Shown here: piece by piece, positions 34,140 through 44,873 of the stretch | Layout: each line of letters begins with the position of its first letter | Numbering within the stretch: position 1 is the stretch's first letter | Assembly: GCA_034359265.1 (NCBI GenBank) | Contig: CP136897.1 | Span: 34,087,501 to 34,151,500, forward strand | Direction: 5' to 3' | DNA: 64,000 bases | DNA from: Canna indica | Taxonomy: Eukaryota; Streptophyta; Magnoliopsida; Zingiberales; Cannaceae | Notes under the pieces: generated by a model | The model's database searches: none | What the model was told of the DNA's origin: nothing | What the model saw: the letters and a program-made list of their open reading frames with translations, nothing else | Position numbers and translations under genes: made by a program

Positions 34140-34262
34140 GGGTGTGATCATACCAGCACTAACGCATCGGATCCCATCAGAACTTCGAAGTTAAGCGTGC
34201 TTGGGCGAGAGTAGTACTAGGATGGGTGACCCCCTAGGAAGTCCTCCCTCGCATTGCATCTT
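34140..34262 (+). rRNA. 5S rRNA: 5S rRNA gene, copy 75, 4-bp insertion
   Basis: Carries an extra CCTC at 34247-34250, a tandem copy of the preceding CCTC at +104 to +107, lengthening the gene to 123 nt. Also C6T, C28T, C46T, G97A, T109C, G110A, C116T. The insertion enters a conserved stem near the 3' end, so the RNA is probably not functional. Confidence 0.87.
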
Positions 34263-34628
34263 TTTTTTTACTACCTATTTGATTGCATGACTAGATCATT
34301 TTTTTTACCAATCTTCCTAACCAAACGTTAAGGACGGACGACGTCGTCGCCATAAATCTTGGCTGTCGATCGCCCGCGCGGGGCCCGCTGCGACCTCTAC
34401 GGCCGGCTCGATCGACCAACCGACACGAAAAATTAAAATTTGTAAATAAATAGAAAAAATAACATTTCAATTTTTATTTTTCGTTTAAAACGGGCGTAAC
34501 TCCGTGCATTATTGTCCGATTTTAGCTTTTCACGTGGCGCTGAAACGTGCGCGAAGAGACGAAGAAAATGACCCCGAGTTGTCCCTCGGACGCTCACCCT
34601 TATTAGCCGATGATCAGAAGTGCATGAC

Positions 34629-34747
34629 GGGTGCGATCATACTAGCACTAATGCACCGGATCCCATCAGAACTTCGAACTTAAGTGTGCTTGCGCGAGAG
34701 TGGTACTAGGATGGGTGACCCCTTGGGAAGTCCTCGTGTTGCACCTT
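34629..34747 (+). rRNA. 5S rRNA: 5S rRNA gene, copy 76
   Basis: C15T, C24T, C46T, G51C and C57T in the A box, G65C, A74G, C95T. Confidence 0.86.
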
Positions 34748-35113
34748 TTTTTTTACTACCTATTTGATTGCACGACGAGATCATTTTTTTTACCACTCTT
34801 TCTAACCAAACGTTAAGGACGGATGATGTCATCGGCATAAAATTTGGCTGTCGATCACCCGCGCGGGGCCCGCCGCAACCTCTACGGCCGGCTCGATCGA
34901 CCAACCGACCCGAAAAATTATAATTTGTAAATAAATAAGAAAAATAACATTTCAATTATTATTTTTCGTTTAAAACGGGCGTAACACCGTGCATTATTGT
35001 CCGATTTCAGCTTTTCACGTGGCGCTGAAACGCGCGCGAAGAGACGAAGAAAATGACCCCGAGCTGTCCCTCGGACGCTGACCCTTATTAGCCGACGATC
35101 AGAATTGCATGAC

Positions 35114-35232
35114 GGGTGCGATCATACCAGCACTAACGCACCGGATCCCATCAAAACTTCGAACTTAAGCGTGCTTGATCGAGAGTAGTACTAGGATGGG
35201 TGACCCCCTGGGAAGTCCTTGTGTTGCACCGA
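35114..35232 (+). rRNA. 5S rRNA: 5S rRNA gene, copy 77
   Basis: G41A, C46T, G51C, G65A, G66T, C107T; duplicate of 32683. Confidence 0.86.
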
Positions 35233-35601
35233 TTTTTTTACTACCTATTTGATTGCACGACGAGATCATTTTTTTTACTACCAATCTTTCTAACCAATCG
35301 TTAAGGACGGACGACGTCGTCGCCATAAAATTTGGCTGTCCGTCGCCCGCGCGGGGCCCGCCGCAACCTCTACGGCCGGCTCGATCGACCAACCGACCCG
35401 AAAAATTAAAATTTGTAAATAAATAAGAAAAATGACATTTCAATTATTATTTTTCGTTTAAAACGGGCGTAACTCCGTGCATTATTGTCTGATTCCAGCT
35501 TTTCACGTGGCGCTGAAACGCGCGCGAAGAGACGAAGAAAATGACCCCGAGTTGTCCCTCGGACGCTCACCCTAATTAGCCGACGATCAGTAGTGCATGA
35601 C

Positions 35602-35720
35602 GGGTGCGATCATACTAGCACTAACGCACTGGATCCCATTAGAACTCCGAAGTTAAGCGTGCTTGCGCGAGAGTGGTACTAGGATGGGTGACCCCTTCGG
35701 AAGTCCTCGTGTTGCACCTT
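35602..35720 (+). rRNA. 5S rRNA: 5S rRNA gene, copy 78
   Basis: C15T, C29T, C39T, G65C, A74G, C95T, G97C; duplicate of 33171 with C29T added and G108A absent. Confidence 0.87.
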
Positions 35721-36086
35721 TTTTTTTACTACCTATTTGATTGCTCGACGAGATCATTTTTTTTACCAATCTTTCTAACCAAACGTTAAGGACGGACGAC
35801 GTCGTCGCCATAAAATTTGGCTGTCGATCGCCCGCGCGGGGCCCGCCGCAACCTGTACAGCCGGCTCGATCGACCAACCGACCAAAAAAATTAAAAATTG
35901 TAAATAAATAAGAAAAATGACATTTCAATTATTATTTTTCTTTTAAAATGGGCGTAACTCCGTGCATTATTGTCTGATTCCAGCTTTTCACGTGGCGCTG
36001 AAACGCGCGCGAAGAGACGAAGAAAATGACCCCAAGTTGTCCCTCGGACGCTCACCCTTATTAGACGACGATCAGAAGTGCATGAC

Positions 36087-36205
36087 GGGTGCGATCATAC
36101 TAGCACTAACGCACCGGATCCCATCAGAACTCCGAAGTTAAGCGTGCTTGCGCGAGAGTGGTACTAGGATGGGTGACCCCTTCGGAAGTCCTCGTGTTGC
36201 ACCTT
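36087..36205 (+). rRNA. 5S rRNA: 5S rRNA gene, copy 79
   Basis: C15T, G65C, A74G, C95T, G97C; duplicate of 33655. Confidence 0.88.
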
Positions 36206-36570
36206 TTTTTTTACTACCTATTTGATTGCACGACGAGATCTTTTTTTTTACCAATCTTTCTAACCAAACGTTAAGGACGGACGACGTCGTCGCCATAAAA
36301 TTTGGTTGTCGATCGCCCGCGCGGGGCCCGCCGCAACCTCTACGGCCGGCTCGATCGACCAACGGACCCGAAAAATTAAAATTTGTAAATAAATAAGAAA
36401 AATAATATTTCAATATTATTTTTCGTTTAAAACGGGCGTAACTCTGTGCATTATTGTCCGATTTCAGCTTTTCACGTGGCGCTGAAAGGCGCGCGAAGAG
36501 AGGAAGAAAATGACCCCGAGTTGTCCCTCGGACGCTCACCCTTATTAGCCGACGATCAGAAGTGCATGAC

Positions 36571-36689
36571 GGGTGCAATCATACTAGTACTAACGCACCG
36601 GATCTCATCAAAACTCCGAAGTGAAGCGGGCTTGCGCGAGAGTGGTACTAGGATGGGTGACCCCTTGGGAAGTCCTCGTGTTGCACTTT
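36571..36689 (+). rRNA. 5S rRNA: 5S rRNA gene, copy 80, degenerate
   Basis: G7A, C15T, C18T, C35T, G41A, T53G, T59G, G65C, A74G, C95T, C117T. T53G and T59G damage the A box. It resembles the a-type genes that are amplified further right. Confidence 0.84.
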
Positions 36690-37054
36690 TTTTTTACTAT
36701 CTATTTGATTGCACAACGAGATCATTTTTTTACCAATCTTTCTAACCAAACGTTAAGGACGGACGACGTCGTCGCCATAAATCTTGGCTGTCGATCGTCC
36801 GCGCGGGGCCCGCCGCAACCTCTACGGCAGGCTCGATCGAGCAACCGACCCGAAAAATTAAAATTTGTAAATAATTAAGAAAAATAACATTGCAATTATT
36901 ATTTTTTGTTTAAAATATGCGTAACTCCGTGCATTATTGTTCGATTTCAGCTTTTCACGTGACGCTGAAAGGCGCGCGAAGAGATGAAGAAAATGACCCC
37001 CGAACTCTTCCTCGGACGCTCACCCTTATTAGCCGACGATCAGAAGTGCATGAC

Positions 37055-37173
37055 GGGTGCGATCATATCAGCACTAACGCACCGGATCCCATCAGAACTT
37101 CGAAGTTAAGCGTGCTTGTGCGAGAATAGTACTAGGATGGGTAACCCCCTGGGAAGTCCTCGCGTTGCACCTT
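37055..37173 (+). rRNA. 5S rRNA: 5S rRNA gene, copy 81
   Basis: C14T, C46T, G65T, G72A in the IE, G89A in the C box, T109C. Confidence 0.87.
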
Positions 37174-37540
37174 TTTTTTTACTACCTATTTGATTGCACG
37201 ACGAGATCATTTTTTTTACCAATCTTTCTAACCAAACGTTAAGGACGGACGACGTCGTCGACATAAAATATGGCTGTCGATCGCCCGCGCGGGGCCCGCC
37301 GCAAACTCTATGGCCGGCTCCATCGACCAACCGACCCGAAAAATTTAAATTTGTAAATAAATAAAAAAAATAACATTTCAATTATTATTTTTCGTTTAAA
37401 ACGGGCGTAACTCCGTGCATTATTGTCCGATTTCAGCTGTTCACGTGGCGCTGAAAGGCGCGCGAAGAGATGAAGAAAGTGACCCCGAAACTCTCCCTCG
37501 GACTGTCACCCTTATTAGCCGACGATTAGAAGTGGATAAC

Positions 37541-37659
37541 GGTTGCGATCATACCAGCACTAACGCATCGGATCCCATCAGAACTCCGAAGTTAAGCGTG
37601 CTTGGGCGATAGTAGTACTAGGATGGGTGACCCCCTCGGAAGTCCTCGTGTTGCACCAT
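37541..37659 (+). rRNA. 5S rRNA: 5S rRNA gene, copy 82
   Basis: G3T, C28T, G70T, G97C; first base after the gene is A. Its spacer lacks the GC palindrome, giving a 473-bp unit. Confidence 0.88.
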
Positions 37660-38013
37660 TTTTTTTTAACCTATTTGATTGCATGACGAGATCATTTTTT
37701 TTACCAATCTTTCTAACCAAACGTTAAGGACGGACGACGTCGTCGCCATAAAATTTGGCTGTCGATCGCCCGCCGCAACCTCTACGGCCGGCTCGATCGA
37801 CCAATCGACCCGAAAAATTAAAATTTGTAAATAAATAAGAAAAATAGCATTTCAATTATTATTTTTCATTTAAAACGGGCGTAACTCCGTGCATTATTGT
37901 CCGATTTCAGCTTTTCACGTGGCGCTGAAAGGCACGCGAAGAGACGAAGAAAATGACCCCGAGCTGTCCCTCGGACGCTCACCCTTATTAGCCGACGATC
38001 AGAAGTGCATGAC

Positions 38014-38132
38014 GGGTCCGATCATATCAGCACTAACGCACCGGATCCCATCAGAACTTCGAAGTTAAGCGTGCTTGTGCGAGAGTAGTACTAGGATGGG
38101 TGACCCCCTGGGAAGTCCTCGCGTTGCACCTT
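38014..38132 (+). rRNA. 5S rRNA: 5S rRNA gene, copy 83 (unit p)
   Basis: G5C, C14T, C46T, G65T, T109C. First unit of the 12,534-bp-offset block. Confidence 0.88.
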
Positions 38133-38499
38133 TTTTTTTACTACCTATTTGATTGCACGACGAGATCATTTTTTTTACCAATCTTTCTAACCAAACGTTA
38201 AGGAAAGACGACGTCGCCGCCATAAAATTTGGCTGTCGATCGCCCGCGCGGGGCCCGCCGCAAACTCTACGGCCGACTCCATCGACCAACCGACCCGAAA
38301 AATTAAAATTTGTAAATAAATAAGAAAAATAACATTTCAATTATTATTTTTCATTTAAAACGGGCGTAACTCCGTGCATTATTGTTCGATTTCAGCTGTT
38401 CACGTGGCGCTGAAAGGCGCGCGAAGAGATGAAGAAAATGACCCCCGAACTCTCCCTCGGACGCTCACCCTTATTAGCCGACGATCAGAAGTGCATAAC

Positions 38500-38618
38500 G
38501 GTTGCGATCATACCAGCACTAACGCATCGAATCCCATCAGAACTCCGAAGTTAAGCGTGCTTGGGCGATACTAGTACTAGTATGGGTGACCCCTTGGGAA
38601 GTCCTCATGTTGCACTTT
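38500..38618 (+). rRNA. 5S rRNA: 5S rRNA gene, copy 84 (unit q)
   Basis: G3T, C28T, G31A, G70T and G72C in the IE, G82T, C95T, G108A, C117T. Likely weak. Confidence 0.85.
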
Positions 38619-38984
38619 TTCTTTTACTACCTATTTGATTGCACGACGAGATCATTTTTTTTACCAATCTTTCTAACCAAACGTTAAGGACGGACGACGT
38701 TGTCGCCATAAATCTTGGCTGTCGATCGCCCGCGCGGGGCCCGCCGCAACCTCTACGGCCGGCTCGATCGACCAACCGACCCGAAAAATTAAAATTTGTA
38801 AATAAATAAGGAAAATAACATTTCAATTATTATTTTTCGTTTAAAACAGGCGTAACTCCGTGCATTATTGTCCGATTTTAGCTTTTCACGTGGCGCTGAA
38901 AGGCGCGCGAAGAGACGAAGAAAATGACCCCGAGCTATCCCACGAACGCTCACCCTTATTAGCCGACGATCAGAAGTGAATGAC

Positions 38985-39103
38985 GGGTGCGATCATGCCA
39001 GCACTAACGCACCGGATCCGATCAGAACTCCGAAGTTAAGCGTGCTTGGGCGAGAGTAGTACTAGGATGGGTGACCTCCTCGGAAGTCCTCATGTTGCAC
39101 TTT
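38985..39103 (+). rRNA. 5S rRNA: 5S rRNA gene, copy 85 (unit r)
   Basis: A13G, C36G, C93T, G97C, G108A, C117T. 473-bp unit lacking the GC palindrome. Confidence 0.87.
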
Positions 39104-39457
39104 TTTTTTTTAACCTATTTGAGTGCATGACGAGCTCATTTTTTTTACCAATCTTTCAAACCAAACGTTAAGGACGGACGACGTCGTCGCCATAAAATTT
39201 GGCTGTCGATCGCCCGCCGCAACCTCTACGACCGGCTCGATCGACCAACCGACCCGAAAAATTAAAATTTGTAAATAAATAAGAAAAATAACATTTCAAT
39301 TTTTATTTTTCGTTTAAAACGGACGTAACTCCGTGCATTATTGTTCGATTTCAGCTTTTCACGTGGCACTGAAAGGCGCGCGAAGAGAGGAAGAAAATGA
39401 CCCCGAGTTGTCCCTCGGACGCTCACCCTTATTAGCCGACGATCAGAAGTGCATGAC

Positions 39458-39576
39458 GGGTGCGATCATACTAGTACTAACGCACTGGATCCCATCAGAA
39501 CTCCGTAGTGAAGCGTGCTTGCGCGATAGTGGTACTAGGATGGGTGACCCCTTGGGAAGTCCTCATGTTGCACCTT
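39458..39576 (+). rRNA. 5S rRNA: 5S rRNA gene, copy 86 (unit s)
   Basis: C15T, C18T, C29T, A49T, T53G, G65C, G70T, A74G, C95T, G108A. 473-bp unit without the GC palindrome. Confidence 0.85.
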
Positions 39577-39930
39577 TTTTTTTTAACCTATTTGAGTGCA
39601 TGACGAGCTCATTTTTTTTACCAATCTTTCTAACCAAACGTTAAGGACGGACGACGTCGTCGCCATAAAATTTGGCTGTCGATCGCCCTCCGCAACCTCT
39701 ACGACCGGCTCGATCGACCAACCGACCCGAAAAATTAAAATTTGTAAATAAATAAGAAAAATAACATTTCAATTATTATTTTTCGTTTAAAACGGACGTA
39801 ACTCCGTGCATTATTGTCCGATTTCAGCTTTTCACGTGGCGCTGAAAGGCGCGCGAAGAAAGGAAGAAAATGACCCCGAGTTGTCCCTCGGACGCTCACC
39901 CTTATTAGCCGACGATCAGAAGTGCATGAC

Positions 39931-40049
39931 GGGTGCGATCATACTAGTACTAACGCACCGGATCCCATCAGAACTCCGAAGTGAAGCGTGCTTGCGCGAG
40001 AGTGGTACTAGGATGGGTGACCCCTTGGGAAGTCCTCGTGTTGCACTTT
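39931..40049 (+). rRNA. 5S rRNA: 5S rRNA gene, copy 87 (unit a)
   Basis: C15T, C18T, T53G in the A box (gtgaag), G65C, A74G, C95T, C117T. Type copy of the a lineage. Confidence 0.87.
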
Positions 40050-40415
40050 TTTTTTTACTACCTATTTGATTGCACAACGAGATCATTTTTTTACCAATCT
40101 TTCTAACCAAACGTTAAGGACGGACGACGTCGTCGCCATAAATCTTGGTTGTCGATCGTCCGCGTGGGGCCCGCCGCAACCTCTACGGCAGGCTCGATCG
40201 AGCAACCGACCCAAAAAATTAAAATTTGTAAATAAATAAGAAAAATAACATTGCAATTATTATTTTTCGTTTAAAACATGCGTAACTCCGTGCATTATTG
40301 TCCGATTTCAGCTGTTCACGTGGCGTTGAAAGGCGCGTGAAGAGATGATGAAAATGACCCCCGAACTCTCCCTCGGACGCTCACCCTTATTAGCCGACGA
40401 TCAAAAGTGCATAAC

Positions 40416-40534
40416 GGTTGCGATCATACCAGCACTAACGCACCGGATCCCATCAGAACTCCGAAGTTAAGCGTGCTTGGGCGATAGTAGTACTAGGATG
40501 GGTGACCCCTTGGGAAGTCCTCATGTTGCACTTT
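40416..40534 (+). rRNA. 5S rRNA: 5S rRNA gene, copy 88 (unit b)
   Basis: G3T (breaks helix I), G70T in the IE, C95T, G108A, C117T. Confidence 0.88.
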
Positions 40535-40900
40535 TTCTTTTACTACCTATTTGATTGCACGACGAGATCATTTTTTTTACCAATTTTTCTAACCAAACGT
40601 TAAGGACGGACGACATCGTCGCCATAAAATTTGGCTGTCGATCGCCCGCGCGGGGCCCGCCGCAAACTCTACGGCCGGCTCCATCGACCAACCGACCCAA
40701 AAAATTAAAATTTGTAAATAAATAAGAAAAATAACATTTCAATTATTATTTTTCGTTTAAAACAGCCGTAACTCCGTGCATTATTGTCTGATTTTAGCTT
40801 TTCACGTGGCGCTGAAAGGCGCGCGAAGAGACGAAGAAAATGACCCCGAGCTGTCCCTCGGACGCTCACCCTTATTAGCGGACGATCAGAAGTGCATGAC

Positions 40901-41019
40901 GGGTGCGATCATATCAACACTAACGCACCGGATCCCATCAGAACTTCGAAGTTAACCGTGCTTGTGCGAGAGTAGTACTAGGATGGGTGACCCCCTGGGA
41001 AGTCCTCGTGTTGCACTTG
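40901..41019 (+). rRNA. 5S rRNA: 5S rRNA gene, copy 89 (unit c)
   Basis: C14T, G17A, C46T, G56C in the A box (gttaacc), G65T, C117T. The terminator is TTGTCTTTTT, so the first T-run is only two long. Confidence 0.87.
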
Positions 41020-41385
41020 TCTTTTTACTACCTATTTGATTGCACGACGAGATTATTTTTTTTGCCAATTTTTCTAACCAAACGTTAAGGACGGACGACG
41101 TAGTCGCCATAAAATTTGGCTGTCGATCGCCCGCGCGGGTCCCGCCGCAACCTCTACGGCAGGCTCGATCGACCAACCGACCCGAAAAATTAAAATTTGT
41201 AAATAAATAAGGATAATAACATTTCAATTATTATTTTTCGTTTAAAACGGGCGTAAGTCCGTGCATTATTGTCCGATTTCAGCTTTTCACGTGGCGCTGA
41301 AAGGCGAGCGAAGAGACGAAGAAAATGACCCCGAGCTGTCCCTCGGACGCTCACCCTTATTAGCCGACGATCAGAAGTGCATGAT

Positions 41386-41504
41386 GGGTGCGATCATACC
41401 AGCACTAACGCACCGGATCCGATCAGAACTCCGAAGTTAATTGTGCTTGGGCGAGAGTAGTATTAGGATGGGTGACCCCCTCGGAAGTCCTCGTGTTGCA
41501 CCTT
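41386..41504 (+). rRNA. 5S rRNA: 5S rRNA gene, copy 90 (unit d)
   Basis: C36G, G56T and C57T in the A box (gttaattg), C78T, G97C; T at -1. 472-bp unit without the GC palindrome. Confidence 0.87.
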
Positions 41505-41857
41505 TTTTTTTAACCTATTTGATTGCATGACGAGATCATTTTTTTTACCAATCTTTCTAACCAAACGTTAAGGACGGACGACGTCGTCGCCATAAAATTT
41601 GGCTGTCGATCGCCCGTCGCAACCTCTACAGCCGGCTCGATCGACCAACCGACCCGAAAAATTAAAATTTGTAAATAAATAAGAAAAATAATATTTCAAT
41701 TATTATTTTTCGTTTAAAACGGGCGTAACTCCGTGCATTATTGTCCGATTTCAGCTTTTCACGTGGCGCTGAAAGGCGCGCGAAGAGAGGAAGAAAATGA
41801 CCCCGAGTTGTCCCTCGGACGCTCACCCTTATTAGCCGACGATCAGAAGTGCATGAC

Positions 41858-41976
41858 GGGTGCGATCATACTAGTACTAACGCACCGGATCCCATCAGAA
41901 CTCCGAAGTGAAGCGTGCTTGCGCGAGAGTGGTACTAGGATGGGTGACCCCTTGGGAAGTCCTCGTGTTGCACTTT
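41858..41976 (+). rRNA. 5S rRNA: 5S rRNA gene, copy 91 (unit a)
   Basis: Same gene variant as 39931, 1,927 bp later. Confidence 0.87.
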
Positions 41977-42342
41977 TTTTTTTACTACCTATTTGATTGC
42001 ACAACGAGATCATTTTTTTACCAATCTTTCTAACCAAACGTTAAGGACGGACGACGTCGTCGCCATAAATCTTGGCTGTCGATCGTCCGCGTGGGGCCCG
42101 CCGCAACCTCTACGGCAGGCTCGATCGAGCAACCGACCCGAAAAATTAAAATTTGTAAATAAATAAGAAAAATAACATTGCAATTATTATTTTTCGTTTA
42201 AAACATGCGTAACTCCGTGCATTATTGTCCGATTTCAGCTGTTCACGTGGCGTTGAAAGGCGCGTGAAGAGATGATGAAAATGACCCCCGAACTCTCCCT
42301 CGGACGCTCACCCTTATTAGCCGACGATCAAAAGTGCATAAC

Positions 42343-42461
42343 GGTTGCGATCATACCAGCACTAACGCACCGGATCCCATCAGAACTCCGAAGTTAAGCG
42401 TGCTTGGGCGATAGTAGTACTAGGATGGGTGACCCCTTGGGAAGTCCTCATGTTGCACTTT
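42343..42461 (+). rRNA. 5S rRNA: 5S rRNA gene, copy 92 (unit b)
   Basis: Same gene variant as 40416. Confidence 0.88.
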
Positions 42462-42827
42462 TTCTTTTACTACCTATTTGATTGCACGACGAGATCATTT
42501 TTTTTACCAATTTTTCTAACCAAACGTTAAGGACGGACGACATCGTCGCCATAAAATTTGGCTGTCGATCGCCCGCGCGGGGCCCGCCGCAAACTCTACG
42601 GCCGGCTCCATCGACCAACCGACCCAAAAAATTAAAATTTGTAAATAAATAAGAAAAATAACATTTCAATTATTATTTTTCGTTTAAAACAGCCGTAACT
42701 CCGTGCATTATTGTCTGATTTTAGCTTTTCACGTGGCGCTGAAAGGCGCGCGAAGAGACGAAGAAAATGACCCCGAGCTGTCCCTCGGACGCTCACCCTT
42801 ATTAGCGGACGATCAGAAGTGCATGAC

Positions 42828-42946
42828 GGGTGCGATCATATCAACACTAACGCACCGGATCCCATCAGAACTTCGAAGTTAACCGTGCTTGTGCGAGAGT
42901 AGTACTAGGATGGGTGACCCCCTGGGAAGTCCTCGTGTTGCACTTG
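42828..42946 (+). rRNA. 5S rRNA: 5S rRNA gene, copy 93 (unit c)
   Basis: Same as 40901, including the broken terminator. Confidence 0.87.
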
Positions 42947-43312
42947 TCTTTTTACTACCTATTTGATTGCACGACGAGATTATTTTTTTTGCCAATTTTT
43001 CTAACCAAACGTTAAGGACGGACGACGTAGTCGCCATAAAATTTGGCTGTCGATCGCCCGCGCGGGTCCCGCCGCAACCTCTACGGCAGGCTCGATCGAC
43101 CAACCGACCCGAAAAATTAAAATTTGTAAATAAATAAGGATAATAACATTTCAATTATTATTTTTCGTTTAAAACGGGCGTAAGTCCGTGCATTATTGTC
43201 CGATTTCAGCTTTTCACGTGGCGCTGAAAGGCGCGCGAAGAGACGAAGAAAATGACCCCGAGCTGTCCCTCGGACGCTCACCCTTATTAGCCGACGATCA
43301 GAAGTGCATGAT

Positions 43313-43431
43313 GGGTGCGATCATACCAGCACTAACGCACCGGATCCGATCAGAACTCCGAAGTTAATTGTGCTTGGGCGAGAGTAGTATTAGGATGGGT
43401 GACCCCCTCGGAAGTCCTCGTGTTGCACCTT
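43313..43431 (+). rRNA. 5S rRNA: 5S rRNA gene, copy 94 (unit d)
   Basis: Same as 41386; its upstream spacer reads ggcgcgcg where that of 41386 reads ggcgagcg. Confidence 0.87.
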
Positions 43432-43784
43432 TTTTTTTAACCTATTTGATTGCATGACGAGATCATTTTTTTTACCAATCTTTCTAACCAAACGTTAAGG
43501 ACGGACGACGTCGTCGCCATAAAATTTGGCTGTCGATCGCCCGTCGCAACCTCTACAGCCGGCTCGATCGACCAACCGACCCGAAAAATTAAAATTTGTA
43601 AATAAATAAGAAAAATAATATTTCAATTATTATTTTTCGTTTAAAACGGGCGTAACTCCGTGCATTATTGTCCGATTTCAGCTTTTCACGTGGCGCTGAA
43701 AGGCGCGCGAAGAGAGGAAGAAAATGACCCCGAGTTGTCCCTCGGACGCTCACCCTTATTAGCCGACGATCAGAAATGCATGAT

Positions 43785-43903
43785 GGGTGCGATCATACCA
43801 GCACTAACGCACCGGATTCCATCAGAACTCCGAAGTGAAGCGTGCTTGCGCGAGAGTGGTACTAGGATGGGTGACCCCTTGGGAAGTCCTCGTGTTGCAC
43901 TTT
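43785..43903 (+). rRNA. 5S rRNA: 5S rRNA gene, copy 95 (unit e)
   Basis: C34T, T53G, G65C, A74G, C95T, C117T; T at -1. The 3' part is a-type while the start (gatggg, accagc, C34T) is g-type, so it reads as an a/g recombinant. Confidence 0.87.
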
Positions 43904-44269
43904 TTTTTTTACTACCTATTTGATTGCACAACGAGATCATTTTTTTACCAATCTTTCTAACCAAACGTTAAGGACGGACGACGTCGTCGCCATAAATCTT
44001 GGCTGTCGATCGTCCGCGTGGGGCCCGCCGCAACCTCTACGGCAGGCTCGATCGAGCAACCGACCCAAAAAATTAAAATTTGTAAATAAATAAGGAAAAT
44101 AACATTTCAATTATTATTTTTCGTTTAAAACGGGCGTAACTCCGTGCATTATTGTCCGATTTCAGCTTTTCACGTGGCGCTGAAAGGCGCGCAAAGAGAC
44201 GAAGAAAATGACCCCCGAACTCTCCCTCGGACGCTCGCCCTTATTAGCCGACGATCAGAAGTGCATATC

Positions 44270-44388
44270 GGGTGCGATCATACCAGCACTAACGCACCGG
44301 ATCCCATCAGAACTCCGAAGTTAAGCGTGCTTGGGCGACAGTAGTACTAGGATGGGTGACCCCTTGGGAAGTCCTCGTGGTGCACCTT
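44270..44388 (+). rRNA. 5S rRNA: 5S rRNA gene, copy 96 (unit f)
   Basis: G70C, C95T, and T111G, which disturbs helix I. Confidence 0.9.
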
Positions 44389-44462
44389 TTTTTTTACTAC
44401 CAATTTGATTGCACGACGAGATCATTTTTTTTACCAATCTTTCTAACCAAACGTTAAGGACG

Positions 44463-44474
44463 GACGACGTCGTC
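44463..44474. repeat. 12-bp perfect palindrome in spacer (exemplar)
   Basis: GACGACGTCGTC reads the same on both strands. It is present in most spacers about 75 bp after the gene; many left-hand units carry gacgacgtcatc, which breaks one arm. Confidence 0.8.
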
Positions 44475-44498
44475 GCCATAAATCTTGGCTGTCGATCG

Positions 44499-44508
44499 CC
44501 CGCGCGGG
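44499..44508. repeat. 10-bp palindrome CCCGCGCGGG (exemplar)
   Basis: A perfect GC palindrome followed by GGGCCC, found in most spacers. It is deleted in the 472-473-bp units. Confidence 0.8.
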
Positions 44509-44656
44509 GCCCGCCGCAACCTCTACGGCCGGCTCGATCGACCAACCGACCCGAAAAATTAAAATTTGTAAATAAATAAGAAAAATAACATTTCAATTAT
44601 TATTTTTCGTTTAAAACGGGCGTAACTCCGTGCATCATTGTCCGATTTCAGCTTTT

Positions 44657-44662
44657 CACGTG
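44657..44662. promoter_or_regulatory. CACGTG hexamer at -98 to -93 (exemplar)
   Basis: CACGTG followed by GC lies upstream of nearly every full-length gene. In plants this is a G-box core bound by bZIP/bHLH factors at Pol II genes; any role in 5S expression is inference. Exceptions seen: catgtg (7165), cacgttg (28731, 31138), and cacgtgac (29700, 32107), which keeps the hexamer but changes its flank. Confidence 0.45.
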
Positions 44663-44699
44663 GCGATGAAAGGCGCGCAAAGAGACGAAGAAAATGACC

Positions 44700-44715
44700 C
44701 CGAGCTGTCCCTCGG
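44700..44715. repeat. small hairpin CCGAG/CTCGG upstream of gene (exemplar)
   Basis: A five-base-pair stem with a six-base loop at -55 to -40. The loop varies (ctatcc, ctgtcc, ttgtcc) while the stem is kept in most units. The ccgaactctccctcgg form (before b, f and q units) shortens it to four pairs. Confidence 0.5.
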
Positions 44716-44754
44716 ACGCTCACCCTTATTAGCCGACGATCAGAAATGCATGAT

Positions 44755-44873
44755 GGGTGCGATCATACCAGCACTAACGCACCGGATTCCATCAGAACTC
44801 CGAAATTAAGCGTGCTTGGGCGAGAGTAGTACTAGGATGGGTGACCCCCTGGGAAGTCCTCGTGTTGCACCTT
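44755..44873 (+). rRNA. 5S rRNA: 5S rRNA gene, copy 97 (unit g)
   Basis: C34T and G51A only; T at -1. Among the least altered genes of this region. Confidence 0.92.

Larger units (their letters stand above)
32683..36440. repeat. 2,431-bp duplication, partial
   Basis: Genes at 32683, 33171 and 33655 correspond to 35114, 35602 and 36087 and share rare marks (G65A/G66T; G65C/A74G/G97C; spacer aataatatttcaatatta). Divergence is greater than in the other blocks, suggesting an older event. Confidence 0.8.
39931..43784. repeat. 1,927-bp four-unit repeat (abcd x2)
   Basis: Units a, b, c and d (485, 485, 485, 472 bp) at 39931-41857 are repeated at 41858-43784. The same pair recurs at 52465-56318, and a single copy sits at 46681-48606. 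Confidence 0.9.

Noticed and set aside
44463..44508. Palindromes as terminal inverted repeats of a small transposon
   Set aside because: Present in almost every unit at the same place, with no unit lacking an intervening element; they are part of the ancestral spacer.
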